Shown here piece by piece: positions 14,970 to 22,555 of a stretch of 42,147 nucleotides of DNA. The DNA is from CAZXEU01 sp964639665. Its GTDB lineage: Bacteria; Bacteroidota; Rhodothermia; Rhodothermales; Bin80. The stretch is taken from NCBI GenBank assembly GCA_964639665.1, contig CAZXEU010000003.1, forward strand, positions 1 to 42,147, in the 5' to 3' direction. Position numbers and translations under genes: made by a program. The number at the start of each line of letters is the position of its first letter. The stretch's first letter is position 1. A model generated the notes under the pieces. That model had not been told where the DNA came from. It made no database searches and saw nothing but the letters and a program-made list of their open reading frames with translations.

Positions 14970-16445
14970 ATGGAAGCCTGGCTCGTAACCGTTCTGGTCT
15001 GCGCCGGCTACCTGGCCGTAACGCTCGTGTTGGGACTGGTCTCGGGGCGCAAGGTAACGGGAAGCGTGACGGGCTACGTGGCCGCAGACCGTACGATGGG
15101 CACGCTCGTGCTCTACTTCGTCATGGGCGCCGCCATCTTTTCGTCCTTCGCCTTTCTTGGCGCCCCCGGGTGGTCGTATTCCCGGGGCGCAGCCGCCTTC
15201 TATATCCTGTCATTCGGCACCCTGGGCATGGTGCCGCTGTATTTCATCGGGCCGCGCGCGCGCCGCCTCGGCGCGCGCCACGGGTTCGTGACGCAGGCGG
15301 AGCTCTTCGTGCACCGATTCGGCCTGCGCCCGCTGGGAACGATACTCGCCGTTATCAGCATTGCGGCCTTCGTGCCGTATTTGACGCTTCAGATGAAGGG
15401 CGCCGGCTACATTCTTGCCGTCATTTCGGAGGAGCGCATACCGACGTGGGCGGGTGCCCTCATCGCCTACGGCGTAGTCATGGCCTATGTCCTCAAGAGC
15501 GGCGTCATGGGAGTGGCCTGGACCAATACCTTCCAGGGCATCTTCATGCTTGTCGTAGCCTGGTTTCTGGGGCTGTACCTGCCGTACAAGCTGTATGGCG
15601 GCGTGGGTGACATGTTTGCGCAGATCCGAAGCGCAGGCCTGGGCGATATGCTCAGCGCTCCCGGTCTGGACAGCGCCGGCAGTCCCTGGAACTGGTGGGC
15701 CTTCAGCTCGGCGGTCGGCGTCTCCGCGCTCGGCTTTTCGATGTGGCCCCAGCTCTTCATGAAGTCCTATGCGGCGCGCAGCGAGCGCTCCATGAGGCTC
15801 ACCATAGTGCTCTACCACACCTTCCAGCTGTTTCTGGTACCGATACTGCTAATCGGCTTTTCCGGCATCCTGGCCTTTCCCGGCGTCGCGCCGGCGGACA
15901 CCATTGTGCCCCACATCCTGACCCGAATAGAGCTTCCGGTGCTCCTGGTGGGGCTCGTCTGCGCCGGTACGCTTGCCGCGAGCATGTCAACAGGCGATAC
16001 CCTCCTGCATGCGGCAGCCTCCATCGGAGTGCGCGACGGCGTGGCACCGTGGCTGAGGCGCCCGCTCACCGATAGTGCCCAGCGGCGGCTCATCCGCGCA
16101 CTGGTTGTCGTAGTAGGGGCGCTGGCGTACTACTTCGCTGTCGTCTCGGACGTGTCGCTGGTTGCACTCCTTCTCGGCTCGTACGGCGCCGTCGCGCAGA
16201 TCTTTCCGCTGGCGTTCGCTGCCTTTTACTGGCCCCGAGCCACAGGTGCGGGAGCGATCGCGGGACTTGCCACCGGTATCGCCGTCAGCGCTTTTTTCCT
16301 TCTCTGGCCAGAGCTCCGGCCGGTGCCGCTGCACGAAGGCATTTACGGCCTGGTGGCCAACGTCATTGCCTTTGCCGTCGTTAGTGCATATACCCGGCCC
16401 GAGCCGCTCGAGAAGCTGCAGGAATACATGCACTCCGGCAGCTAG
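14970..16445 (+). CDS. Sodium:solute symporter (SSS family)
   Basis: The 491-residue protein has about 13 hydrophobic segments. The N-terminus carries the family pattern LVSGRKVTGSVTGYVAADRTMG followed by FSSFAFLGAPGWSYSRGAAA (both shortened here). The segment SVGV..GFSMWPQLFMKSYAARSERSMR is the conserved region around TM7. Members take up sugars, amino acids, pantothenate or organic acids with sodium. The partnership with a DUF3311-like protein is typical of the branch that includes monocarboxylate and PanF-like carriers. The substrate is not decided by sequence. It ends convergently with the TauE gene, with a 4-base overlap. Confidence 0.9.
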   Translation: MEAWLVTVLVCAGYLAVTLVLGLVSGRKVTGSVTGYVAADRTMGTLVLYFVMGAAIFSSFAFLGAPGWSYSRGAAAFYILSFGTLGMVPLYFIGPRARRLGARHGFVTQAELFVHRFGLRPLGTILAVISIAAFVPYLTLQMKGAGYILAVISEERIPTWAGALIAYGVVMAYVLKSGVMGVAWTNTFQGIFMLVVAWFLGLYLPYKLYGGVGDMFAQIRSAGLGDMLSAPGLDSAGSPWNWWAFSSAVGVSALGFSMWPQLFMKSYAARSERSMRLTIVLYHTFQLFLVPILLIGFSGILAFPGVAPADTIVPHILTRIELPVLLVGLVCAGTLAASMSTGDTLLHAAASIGVRDGVAPWLRRPLTDSAQRRLIRALVVVVGALAYYFAVVSDVSLVALLLGSYGAVAQIFPLAFAAFYWPRATGAGAIAGLATGIAVSAFFLLWPELRPVPLHEGIYGLVANVIAFAVVSAYTRPEPLEKLQEYMHSGS

Positions 16446-17188
16446 AACAGTCCCAGCACCTTGGCCGCCATGATGAGCACCGCGACTACCAGGACGCGGC
16501 GGATGATCCGTTCCCCTCGCCGCACGGCAAGCCGCGCCGCGACCCATGCTCCGGATGCATTGCCGGAGGCCAGCGCCGCGCCAAGAAGCCAGTCGACGTG
16601 TCCGGTAAGCGCAAAAATGAGCAGCGTCGGGACGGTGTAGACAAGGATGACGGCGACCTTGTGCACCGTGACGTGCACAAGGTTCATGCGGGCAAGGTGA
16701 TAGAACGTGGCCATGAATAGGAACCCGACGCCCATCTGAATGAACCCGCCGTAGAAGCCTATGCCGAACAGCGAAACCTGCATCCATCGCAGCCGGCGCT
16801 CACCGGGCCGGGGCTCCATGTCTCCGCGCGGCACCAGCATGGACACCACGATCCCGATCATCAGAACGCCGAGAATGCGCTCGAACCACGCGTCGCTGAT
16901 GTTCAAGGCGGCGAAAGCCCCGATTACGGCCCCCGGCAGCGTCCACATCGCGTATGTCAGGCTCTCGCGAAAACGCATCGCCCCGTCCCGCCATAGAGAC
17001 GCATTGGCGGAAACATTCTGGACCGTGATGGCAACCCGGTTGGTGCCGTTGGCCTCTCCGGCGTCCAATCCCAGGAAGAGAAGCACCGGAAGCGTCAGCG
17101 TGGAGCCACCGCCGGCCATCACGTTGATGGCGCCCGCAAACAGGCCCGCTACGAAGAGGATGAGTATGTGGAGCAGCTCCAGCTGCAC
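16442..17188 (-). CDS. TauE/SafE-family sulfite/organo-anion exporter-like membrane protein
   Basis: The 248-residue protein has eight predicted membrane segments in two repeats. The typical motif GLFAGAINVMAGGGSTLTLP (16-35) is near the N-terminus, and its counterpart FYGGFIQMGVGFLFM lies in the second half. TauE/SafE proteins are permeases for sulfite, sulfoacetate and related anions, but many members are uncharacterised. The start is GTG, placed immediately after the YaaA-like gene's TAG, so the two are co-transcribed. The stop overlaps the symporter stop in a tail-to-tail arrangement. Confidence 0.85.
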   Translation of the reverse strand: MQLELLHILILFVAGLFAGAINVMAGGGSTLTLPVLLFLGLDAGEANGTNRVAITVQNVSANASLWRDGAMRFRESLTYAMWTLPGAVIGAFAALNISDAWFERILGVLMIGIVVSMLVPRGDMEPRPGERRLRWMQVSLFGIGFYGGFIQMGVGFLFMATFYHLARMNLVHVTVHKVAVILVYTVPTLLIFALTGHVDWLLGAALASGNASGAWVAARLAVRRGERIIRRVLVVAVLIMAAKVLGLF

Positions 17189-17974
17189 CTATCGCCTGTT
17201 GAAGACGATGACGGGATTGGACCCTTCCAGCGTCGAGCGCTCCTCGCTCAGCCGGAATCCCATCGGGGGCTTCCATGACAGCGCCGGATCCCACGTATAG
17301 GACGTGTCCTTTGCCACGTGGTTGGCCAGCTTGCCTACAAGGTGCGCCAACTCATGCTCCGGAAGATCCTCGCCGCGGCGGCCCAGGAATTGCACCGAGG
17401 CCTTCGCCTGGTACGAACCATCATCATCCCAGGCCGCGCGGTAGGAATCCGGCAACAGGTCCCATACGACCCTGTCGGAAAGCAGGCCGTTGAGTATCGG
17501 ACTGATGATGGGTCGCCAGTAGCTTGCCACCTTGCCCAGCTCCGGCACATGCACGTCCATGGGCAGATAGTACTCCGGAATCAGATCGTCCGGCCGCAAC
17601 AGGCCAAAGAGGCTGGAAACGATAACGCCGTTTTCGAGGAGTCGCCGTTGGGCCCCCGTCGGCAGACCGGGAAAGTCCAGAGCAGCGTACATCACGCCCG
17701 GACTGTACCTCCTCAGGGCCGACATCAAGGGCGAGCTGTAGACCTTGCGCATGGCATCGGCTTCCCTGGGCCGATCCAGCGGCTCAGGGACATCCACTCC
17801 CTCCTTCAGACACGCAATCAGCCGGTCGATGAGCGTCCTCCGCTCCGTATTGAGATCGCTGAAATAGTTAAACGTATTACTGGTGTTGCGGTAGTCGAAC
17901 ATATCCGGCGCGAATTCATTGCCGCCGGTCTTCTTTTCATAGGATGGGGCAAACAGGATAGAGAGTTGGGCCAT
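17189..17974 (-). CDS. yaaA: YaaA-family peroxide stress protein
   Basis: The 261-residue protein matches YaaA/DUF328: the N-terminal LSILFAPSYEKKTGG, the hallmark SSLFGLLRPDDLIPEYYLPM (148-167) and a C-terminal PMGFRLSEERSTLEGSNPVI. In E. coli YaaA limits intracellular free iron during peroxide stress and binds DNA. It lies 23 bases after the YtxH-type gene and directly before the TauE-type exporter, suggesting an operon that also includes the ribosomal mini-gene upstream. The family is clear; the link to the neighbours is inferred. Confidence 0.85.
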   Translation of the reverse strand: MAQLSILFAPSYEKKTGGNEFAPDMFDYRNTSNTFNYFSDLNTERRTLIDRLIACLKEGVDVPEPLDRPREADAMRKVYSSPLMSALRRYSPGVMYAALDFPGLPTGAQRRLLENGVIVSSLFGLLRPDDLIPEYYLPMDVHVPELGKVASYWRPIISPILNGLLSDRVVWDLLPDSYRAAWDDDGSYQAKASVQFLGRRGEDLPEHELAHLVGKLANHVAKDTSYTWDPALSWKPPMGFRLSEERSTLEGSNPVIVFNRR

Positions 17975-17997
17975 GTGAAAAGGTCAACGCCTGCGGA

Positions 17998-18330
17998 TCA
18001 ATCGTCCTCGGAGGGCCTGGCACTTTGCTGCCGAATCTGGCCCAGCACTGCATCCATTTCTGTTTGAATAACTTGCGCACGTTTTTTGGCATCCGCCACG
18101 AGTTCTTCTCCGTGCCGGCGTTCTTCGCTGTCCTTCTCCGGCGTCATGACCTGGTCGAACACCGCGCTGGCACGCCGGGCCACGTTCTCCAGGCGGTAGC
18201 TAAGGCGCCGGCGCATGCGCCGCCCGTTTTCGGGCGCCAACAGTAGCCCGGCGGTAAACCCTGCTCCACCGCCCAGGAGGGCTCCCCAGCCCAGGGCCCG
18301 AAGTACGCTCTTGATGCTGTAGTCCTTCAT
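17998..18330 (-). CDS. YtxH-domain small membrane-anchored protein
   Basis: I use the ATG at 18330 (MKDYSIKSVLRALGWGALLG), which starts just before the single Gly-rich membrane segment; the longer frame upstream runs through another gene. The segment GWGALLGGGAGFTAGLLLAPENGRRMRRRL, given here only as a landmark at about residues 14-43, is the YtxH signature, with LLAPxxG at its end. The rest (about 60 residues) is a charged coiled-coil-like helix. YtxH proteins are stress-associated in Bacillus; their function is unclear. It sits between the AURKAIP1-type gene and yaaA. Confidence 0.75.
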   Translation of the reverse strand: MKDYSIKSVLRALGWGALLGGGAGFTAGLLLAPENGRRMRRRLSYRLENVARRASAVFDQVMTPEKDSEERRHGEELVADAKKRAQVIQTEMDAVLGQIRQQSARPSEDD

Positions 18331-18367
18331 TATTGCTGATGCATGGCCTGCAGCACACACGTGCAGG

Positions 18368-18463
18368 CTAGCGTCCTTTTTTCTTGTGACGGTTCTTGCG
18401 CAACCTTTTCTTGCGCTTGTGCGTCGCAATCTTGTGGCGCTTGCGCTTCCTGCCACACGGCAT
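18368..18463 (-). CDS. AURKAIP1/COX24-domain ribosomal mini-protein (31 aa)
   Basis: An ATG at 18463 opens a 31-codon frame ending in TAG (18370-18368). It encodes MPCGRKRKRHKIATHKRKKR followed by LRKNRHKKKGR. The KRKRHKIxTHKRKKRxRKNRHKKK pattern is the AURKAIP1/COX24 domain of Bacteroidota proteins, related to the mitochondrial small-subunit ribosomal protein mS38. More than half of the residues are Arg or Lys, as expected for an rRNA-threading peptide. It is shorter than common gene-finder cut-offs and easily missed. It lies 37 bases upstream of the YtxH gene on the same strand. Confidence 0.85.
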   Translation of the reverse strand: MPCGRKRKRHKIATHKRKKRLRKNRHKKKGR

Positions 18464-18671
18464 GGGCTATAAGGGCTCTTGGTGAACAAAAGTGGCTGTC
18501 GAATGGTACGCTATGGGTGCGGTGATGTTTCGCGGGTTGGGCGCTTCGGGCGGAACTTTGAGGCCTGCCGGCTTTTCGATGGCGAATGGCTAAGTTTTGC
18601 CCATACCGTTATATTTCGGTCACTTCGCGTTAGCACTTAGTCCACGGTTTGGGAGGTTACGAGGGCAGCAG

Positions 18672-19478
18672 GTGGTATACCAGCTATACGAAAACAACGG
18701 CTACCGGTATGTAGATACGGACCGGGCGGCCCTGCATGCCCCGGTCATTTTGCTGCACGGCCTTTTGGGGGACATCGAAGGCTGGAAGCCTACCATCACG
18801 GCGCTGGCCAACCGCGCCCACCGCGTGATCGTACCTGAAATCCCCATCGATTCCATGCCGCTGCGCGAGGCCGACATGTTCGGCGTAATGGAGTTTGTGC
18901 GCGGCTTTATCGGCAGTCTGGCCCTGGACAAGTTCGTGCTGGTAGGCAATTCCCTCGGCGGGCAAATGGCGCTTATGTACGCGCTGGAAAGGCCCGAACA
19001 CGTGCTCGGGCTAGTGCTCGCCGGCTCCGCCGGCATTTACGAAGTAGAAACCGGCACGCGGACCTTCCGGCGGCAGGACCGAGAGTGGATCAGACGCCGT
19101 GCCGAAGTGACTTTCTATGACCCGGCGATGGCCACGGAGGAACTGGTGGACCGGCTGTACGCGCTCAGCAACGACACCGCACGCGCCCTGCGCGTACTCA
19201 AGATTGCAAGGCATTCGCTAACGCTGAGCCTGAACGAGAAGCTGCACACCATCATGGTCCCCACCATGCTCATCTGGGGCAAGAACGACCAGATCACCCC
19301 GGAAGGCGTGGCGCTGGCATTCGAGGAATCGCTCCCCCTGGCCGAGCTTCACTCTATCGACAAGTGCGGCCACGCGCCGCAGATGGAGCGTCCGGACGAA
19401 TTCAACGCCCTGACGCTCGACTTCCTGGGCAGAATCATCGGAGAGCCTGCGCTTTCGGGTGCCACTGACCTTCCCTGA
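18672..19478 (+). CDS. Alpha/beta-fold hydrolase
   Basis: I prefer the GTG at 18672 (VVYQLYENNGYRYVDTDRAA), preceded by GAGG seven bases upstream, over an ATG at 18597 that adds 25 unlike residues; homologues usually begin at this point. The 268-residue protein has the oxyanion region VILLHGLLGD, nucleophile Ser94 in VGNSLGGQ, acid Asp206 in IWGKNDQITP and His234 in KCGHAPQMERP. That is a complete catalytic triad. The substrate is unknown; the layout resembles meta-cleavage product hydrolases and esterases. No signal peptide is seen, so it is cytoplasmic. Its end overlaps the next gene by 20 bases. Confidence 0.85.
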   Translation: MVYQLYENNGYRYVDTDRAALHAPVILLHGLLGDIEGWKPTITALANRAHRVIVPEIPIDSMPLREADMFGVMEFVRGFIGSLALDKFVLVGNSLGGQMALMYALERPEHVLGLVLAGSAGIYEVETGTRTFRRQDREWIRRRAEVTFYDPAMATEELVDRLYALSNDTARALRVLKIARHSLTLSLNEKLHTIMVPTMLIWGKNDQITPEGVALAFEESLPLAELHSIDKCGHAPQMERPDEFNALTLDFLGRIIGEPALSGATDLP

Positions 19479-19980
19479 AGCGTCGTCGACCGCAAGGCTC
19501 AGCCCTGCGGTTTGCCGGTGCCCAGCACCGCCGGCCTGCCGCCGACTCCTGACAGCAGTAGTCGTGGCAATGGCCGCGCTTGCCTGCTCCCCGTCCCTGT
19601 ATCCGCTCTACCGGGATTACGAGGTTGAGCAGCACACTGCACCCGTCCGGCAGCGGCTCGAGCGTGCGCTGGAGGAGGCGGGCTGGGAGCTCGTTGATCA
19701 CGGCGCAGCGAACGCCGTCGCGGCCGCTCCCCGCAGGCTGCGCAATTGGGGCCTTTACTCAATTATGGTCTCCATCGAAGCTGTGCCGGTGGGTGCAGCT
19801 CATGTCCGGCTTTTCGTGCACCCGTACCGCCACTACATTACGGGCGGCCGTAGCAAGATTCCGTACCTGAAAGGAAGCATCCGGCGCCGGGTGATGGCCG
19901 AGCTCGACAGGACGCTCGAAGTACAGGGCCTTGCGGCGATAGGAACGGGGGTGTCGCGCGACCGCGCCCGGCGTCGGTGA
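19459..19980 (+). CDS. Putative lipoprotein of unknown function
   Basis: The open frame begins at GTG 19459, inside the hydrolase gene. The hydrophobic stretch LLTAVVVAMAALAC (30-43) ends in a lipobox-like ALAC, so Cys43 is a plausible lipid-attachment site. The long N-region before it makes the exact start doubtful, and a non-standard later start is possible. The mature part (about 130 residues) reads like a small alpha/beta domain (RLERALEEAGWELV, then SIMVSIEAVPVGAAHVRLFV) and ends with a basic tail. No family is recognised. It lies 48 bases before the tmRNA. Confidence 0.55.
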   Translation: MPLTFPEASSTARLSPAVCRCPAPPACRRLLTAVVVAMAALACSPSLYPLYRDYEVEQHTAPVRQRLERALEEAGWELVDHGAANAVAAAPRRLRNWGLYSIMVSIEAVPVGAAHVRLFVHPYRHYITGGRSKIPYLKGSIRRRVMAELDRTLEVQGLAAIGTGVSRDRARRR

Positions 19981-20028
19981 AACTGCCCATTGATGATTCC
20001 GTATCACGCATGTGTTCTTTGCACGTTT

Positions 20029-20431
20029 GGGGATGACACGGCTTCGACGGATGGAATGATGCCGCGGGCTGCGCGCCGAGCTTCCTGGCATGCTCGTTAA
20101 TCTCGCCGGGAAACACGTAACTGCGAACGATTACTCGTACGCGATGGTGGCATAGATGCCGTCATCTGTCTCCAGGCGCCGGCACCTGCCGGCTTTGCGT
20201 TTGCTCATGGATGAGCCTGGGGGCATCGACCACGCCGATTCACGTCGGCACATGAGCTGGCAGCCTGCCGATTCCGGCTGGATCGGAGGCTGCGACACCT
20301 GATCAGCCTGTGCCTGCAGCCGGCCTTGATTGCCGGTCAACGCTGCGGGCGAGACCCAATTGGCGATCTACGCGCGTAGACGCCTCGTGAGTGCCTCCAT
20401 CCGGACCCGGGTTCGATTCCCGGCATCTCCA
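20029..20431 (+). ncRNA. ssrA: tmRNA (transfer-messenger RNA)
   Basis: The 5' end GGGGATGACACGGCTTCGACGG has the conserved tmRNA start. Its first seven bases pair with CATCTCC at 20424-20430 to form the acceptor stem. The T-arm CCGGG-TTCGATT-CCCGG (about 20408-20424) precedes it. The discriminator A at 20431 is followed by CTA, so the CCA tail must be added after transcription. The 403-base length is normal, and an internal tag frame is present at 20123-20155. tmRNA with SmpB frees stalled ribosomes and tags the nascent chain for proteolysis. Confidence 0.93.
20123..20155 (+). other. tmRNA proteolysis-tag reading frame
   Basis: Resume codon GCG at 20123, preceded by GTAACT (compare TAGTC in E. 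coli), opens the frame A-N-D-Y-S-Y-A-M-V-A with stop TAG at 20153-20155. With the charged alanine the full tag would be AANDYSYAMVA. The AND start and YA core follow the usual ANDENYALAA plan, but the last residues are MVA in place of LAA. Confidence 0.85.
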
Positions 20432-20871
20432 CTACATTTCAGGATCCGGCCCTTTTCCCTTGAGGGTTTCTCTCTGGGCACAATGGTGTTCGCGGTTTTC
20501 TTGTCACCAAGGGGTGAAGACGTTTCTCGCGTCATCCACGCCCTATCCCAAAACCTGTCGATTCGCCTCCAATTGCGGCCGGTGATTTCCTGGCAAGCCG
20601 AATTGCCCCGCTGCTCTTGGATTTCGTTCGGGCCTGGTACAGAAGTGGTGATCCGTCGCATCCTGATTAGCTGGAGCAAGGTCGTTGCGTCCTGCAGTGG
20701 TGGAAGTCTGTACTGCAATCAGCCATTGGAGCCCGAATGTTCGAATGGGTTTTCGGGAGGCCGATTTCTGCTTCCCGTGAGCGAATCTGGGCGAAACACA
20801 TAACAACGGGTGCGGTTTTCTGCCTACCCAATTGCGATTGGCAAGGATCTTTCGAGAGCGAAAAGGCAACC
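20432..20871. other. Intergenic gap after tmRNA
   Basis: About 440 bases lie between tmRNA and the AbrB-type gene. No gene, tRNA or T-rich terminator hairpin stands out. tmRNA 3' ends are common integration sites, but no second copy of the 20411-20431 sequence was seen in the window, so there is no sign of an integrated island. Confidence 0.4.
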
Positions 20872-21141
20872 GTGGCAAGCGCAGCCATGATCGAGTCGTT
20901 GATTACCGGGACGGGCCAGACTACGCTCCCCAAAGCCGTGCGGGAGGCGCTTGGCGTGCAGGCAGGAGATCGGATTCGCTACTTCATCGCAGACGGCGAA
21001 GTCCGCATTTTCCCGGTGCGTTCCATCAAGCGGCTGTTTGGCGCGCTGCAGCACGGCGGGCCCACCGTAAGCGTGAAGGAAATGGAACGGGCCGTGGCCG
21101 ACGGCGCAGCGGAGGAGCATTTGGATATATTGCTCCCGTGA
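20872..21141 (+). CDS. AbrB/SpoVT-type antitoxin-like DNA-binding protein, no toxin partner visible
   Basis: The likely start is GTG 20872, six bases after AAAAGG, or ATG 20887. The N-terminus holds a swapped-hairpin AbrB domain: MIESLITGTGQTTLPKAVRE, then ALGVQAGDRIRYFIADGEVRIFPV. The tail VSVKEMERAVADGAAEE resembles VapB-type antitoxins, whose C-terminus binds a PIN-domain toxin. No PIN or other toxin frame follows in the next 300 bases, nor upstream. It is either an orphan antitoxin or a stand-alone regulator. Confidence 0.75.
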   Translation: MASAAMIESLITGTGQTTLPKAVREALGVQAGDRIRYFIADGEVRIFPVRSIKRLFGALQHGGPTVSVKEMERAVADGAAEEHLDILLP

Positions 21142-21449
21142 TTTCCAGGCCGCGGCCGCGGAATATGGGCGTCAACAAACGCCGGACATTGCGTGACCTC
21201 TATCCCCTGCCGTGCTTGCAGGCGAGGATCCCTGGTGCAGAGCACTGCTCGAGACTAGCCGCGGATTCAGGCTCATAGGCACGGGCAGGCGAGGACCTGC
21301 CGGCGTGTAGCGTGGATCGCCGCTACAACTATTGAATCGGCCGCTCGCACGCCGCTTGATATTGATTGACAAAAGCCGTAAAAGAATAAATTCATCCGGA
21401 GTGAGATCCGGTCCCTTGCCCCTTATACCGGCGTGCCGCCCTCGTACCC
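21142..21449. other. Intergenic gap, no gene
   Basis: About 308 bases. A 37-codon frame from an ATG at about 21165 has no domain features. The sequence turns AT-rich at 21355-21392 (TTGATATTGATTGAC, then AAAAGAATAAATTC), a plausible promoter for the exported TIM-barrel gene. I could not fix -35/-10 boxes. Confidence 0.4.
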
Positions 21450-22442
21450 ATGACAGACAAGCTTCACACGAAAGGACATTTCTCCCGCCGCCGATTCCTC
21501 GGTGCGGCCGCGGCAGCGGCCGCGGGCACTCTTGTGCCTGCCACTGCATTTGGAACAAGGCCTCCTGCGCGCAAGCGGAGGGCAGGAGCAAACGTACAGG
21601 TCGGCGCGATTTCGTACAGCTTCCGCGCGATTCCTGGCAGCGCAGAAGAAATTCTGCAATACATGGTAGACCTTGGGCTGACGACGGTAGAGCTCATGGG
21701 CAGCCCCGCGGAACAGTTTGCGGGAGCCCCCGCGGGGCCTCCGCGTCCTGCCAATTTCCAGGAATTGACCAGAGAGGAGCGCGATGCCTACCGGGCCGCG
21801 CGGGATGAGGCGTCGGAAGAAGCCCGTACGTGGCGCCTCTCCGCGCCGATGGACCGATTCGAGGCGCTGGGCGCCATGTATCGGGACGCCGGAGTCGACA
21901 TCGACATCCTGAAACTCGGGAATCCGGCGTGGTCCGATGACGAAATTGACTATGCATTCCGCGCCGCGAAGGCCGTGGGCGCACGCGGCATCTCGTTTGA
22001 GATCTCGGACGAGGCCGGAGAACGCATGGGGCCCTTTGCCACCAAGCACAACATGCTGGTTGGCATGCACAACCACACGCAGGTGGCGGACGAAGGCTTC
22101 AGCTTCAACACTCCTCTCTCGTTTTCGCCCAACAACATGCTGAACCTGGACATCGGGCACTATGTGGCCGGCCTGGGTACATCGCCGATTCCGGTAATCA
22201 AGCAATATCATGACCGCATCTCACACTTGCACCTCAAGGATCGCAAGACTCCCGAAAACGGAGGTGACAATGTGGCCTGGGGCGAGGGCGATACTCCTAT
22301 CGGCGAGGTGCTGCGCCTGCTTCGCGACGAAGGCTACCCCATAACCGCCATGATCGAGTTTGAATACCCAGTCCCGGAAGGCTCGACCGTGATGCAGGAA
22401 ATGGCCAAGTGCGCAGCATTTTGCCGCGACGCCCTGTCCTGA
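21450..22442 (+). CDS. Tat-exported sugar-phosphate isomerase/epimerase-like TIM-barrel protein
   Basis: The 330-residue protein starts with a twin-arginine signal (SRRRFLGAAAAAAAGTLVPA). It continues as an AP-endonuclease-2/xylose-isomerase-like TIM barrel. Metal-ligand candidates are Glu in GISFEISDEAG, Asp/His in NLDIGHYVAGLG, His in ISHLHLKDRKT and Glu in AMIEFEYPVPEG. Exported members of this family are common beside polysaccharide-degradation genes and act on sugars or sugar-derived ketones. The substrate here is unknown. The GH3 lipoprotein follows after 113 bases containing a strong palindrome, so the two may form one periplasmic pathway. Confidence 0.85.
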   Translation: MTDKLHTKGHFSRRRFLGAAAAAAAGTLVPATAFGTRPPARKRRAGANVQVGAISYSFRAIPGSAEEILQYMVDLGLTTVELMGSPAEQFAGAPAGPPRPANFQELTREERDAYRAARDEASEEARTWRLSAPMDRFEALGAMYRDAGVDIDILKLGNPAWSDDEIDYAFRAAKAVGARGISFEISDEAGERMGPFATKHNMLVGMHNHTQVADEGFSFNTPLSFSPNNMLNLDIGHYVAGLGTSPIPVIKQYHDRISHLHLKDRKTPENGGDNVAWGEGDTPIGEVLRLLRDEGYPITAMIEFEYPVPEGSTVMQEMAKCAAFCRDALS

Positions 22443-22490
22443 GGGCCTTGCACGCAACGCAATTCAGACCCGCTGGCCGGACCAAGCGGA

Positions 22491-22516
22491 GCGCGCATGC
22501 TGCGCAGCATGCGCGC
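22491..22516. repeat. Perfect 26-base palindrome between isomerase-like and GH3 genes
   Basis: The left half GCGCGCATGCTGC is followed directly by its exact reverse complement GCAGCATGCGCGC, giving a perfect 26-base palindrome with no mismatch. It starts 49 bases after the isomerase stop and ends 39 bases before the GH3 ATG. No T-run follows. It could be a transcript-processing hairpin, an attenuator or a protein-binding site. Confidence 0.8.
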
Positions 22517-22555
22517 GGGCAGAAGCGAGGCCAAGCCACTTTGGAGGAACACACG

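Noticed and set aside
15987..16787. 266-codon minus-strand open frame across the symporter and TauE genes
   Set aside because: It overlaps two well-supported membrane-protein genes and has His/Arg-rich, non-family composition.
20411..20431. tmRNA 3' end as an integration (att) site
   Set aside because: No second copy of the sequence was seen and no integrase gene lies nearby.
21150..21161. CCGCGGCCGCGG palindrome after the AbrB-type gene
   Set aside because: A 12-base GC palindrome is expected by chance in GC-rich DNA, and no T-run or other signal goes with it.
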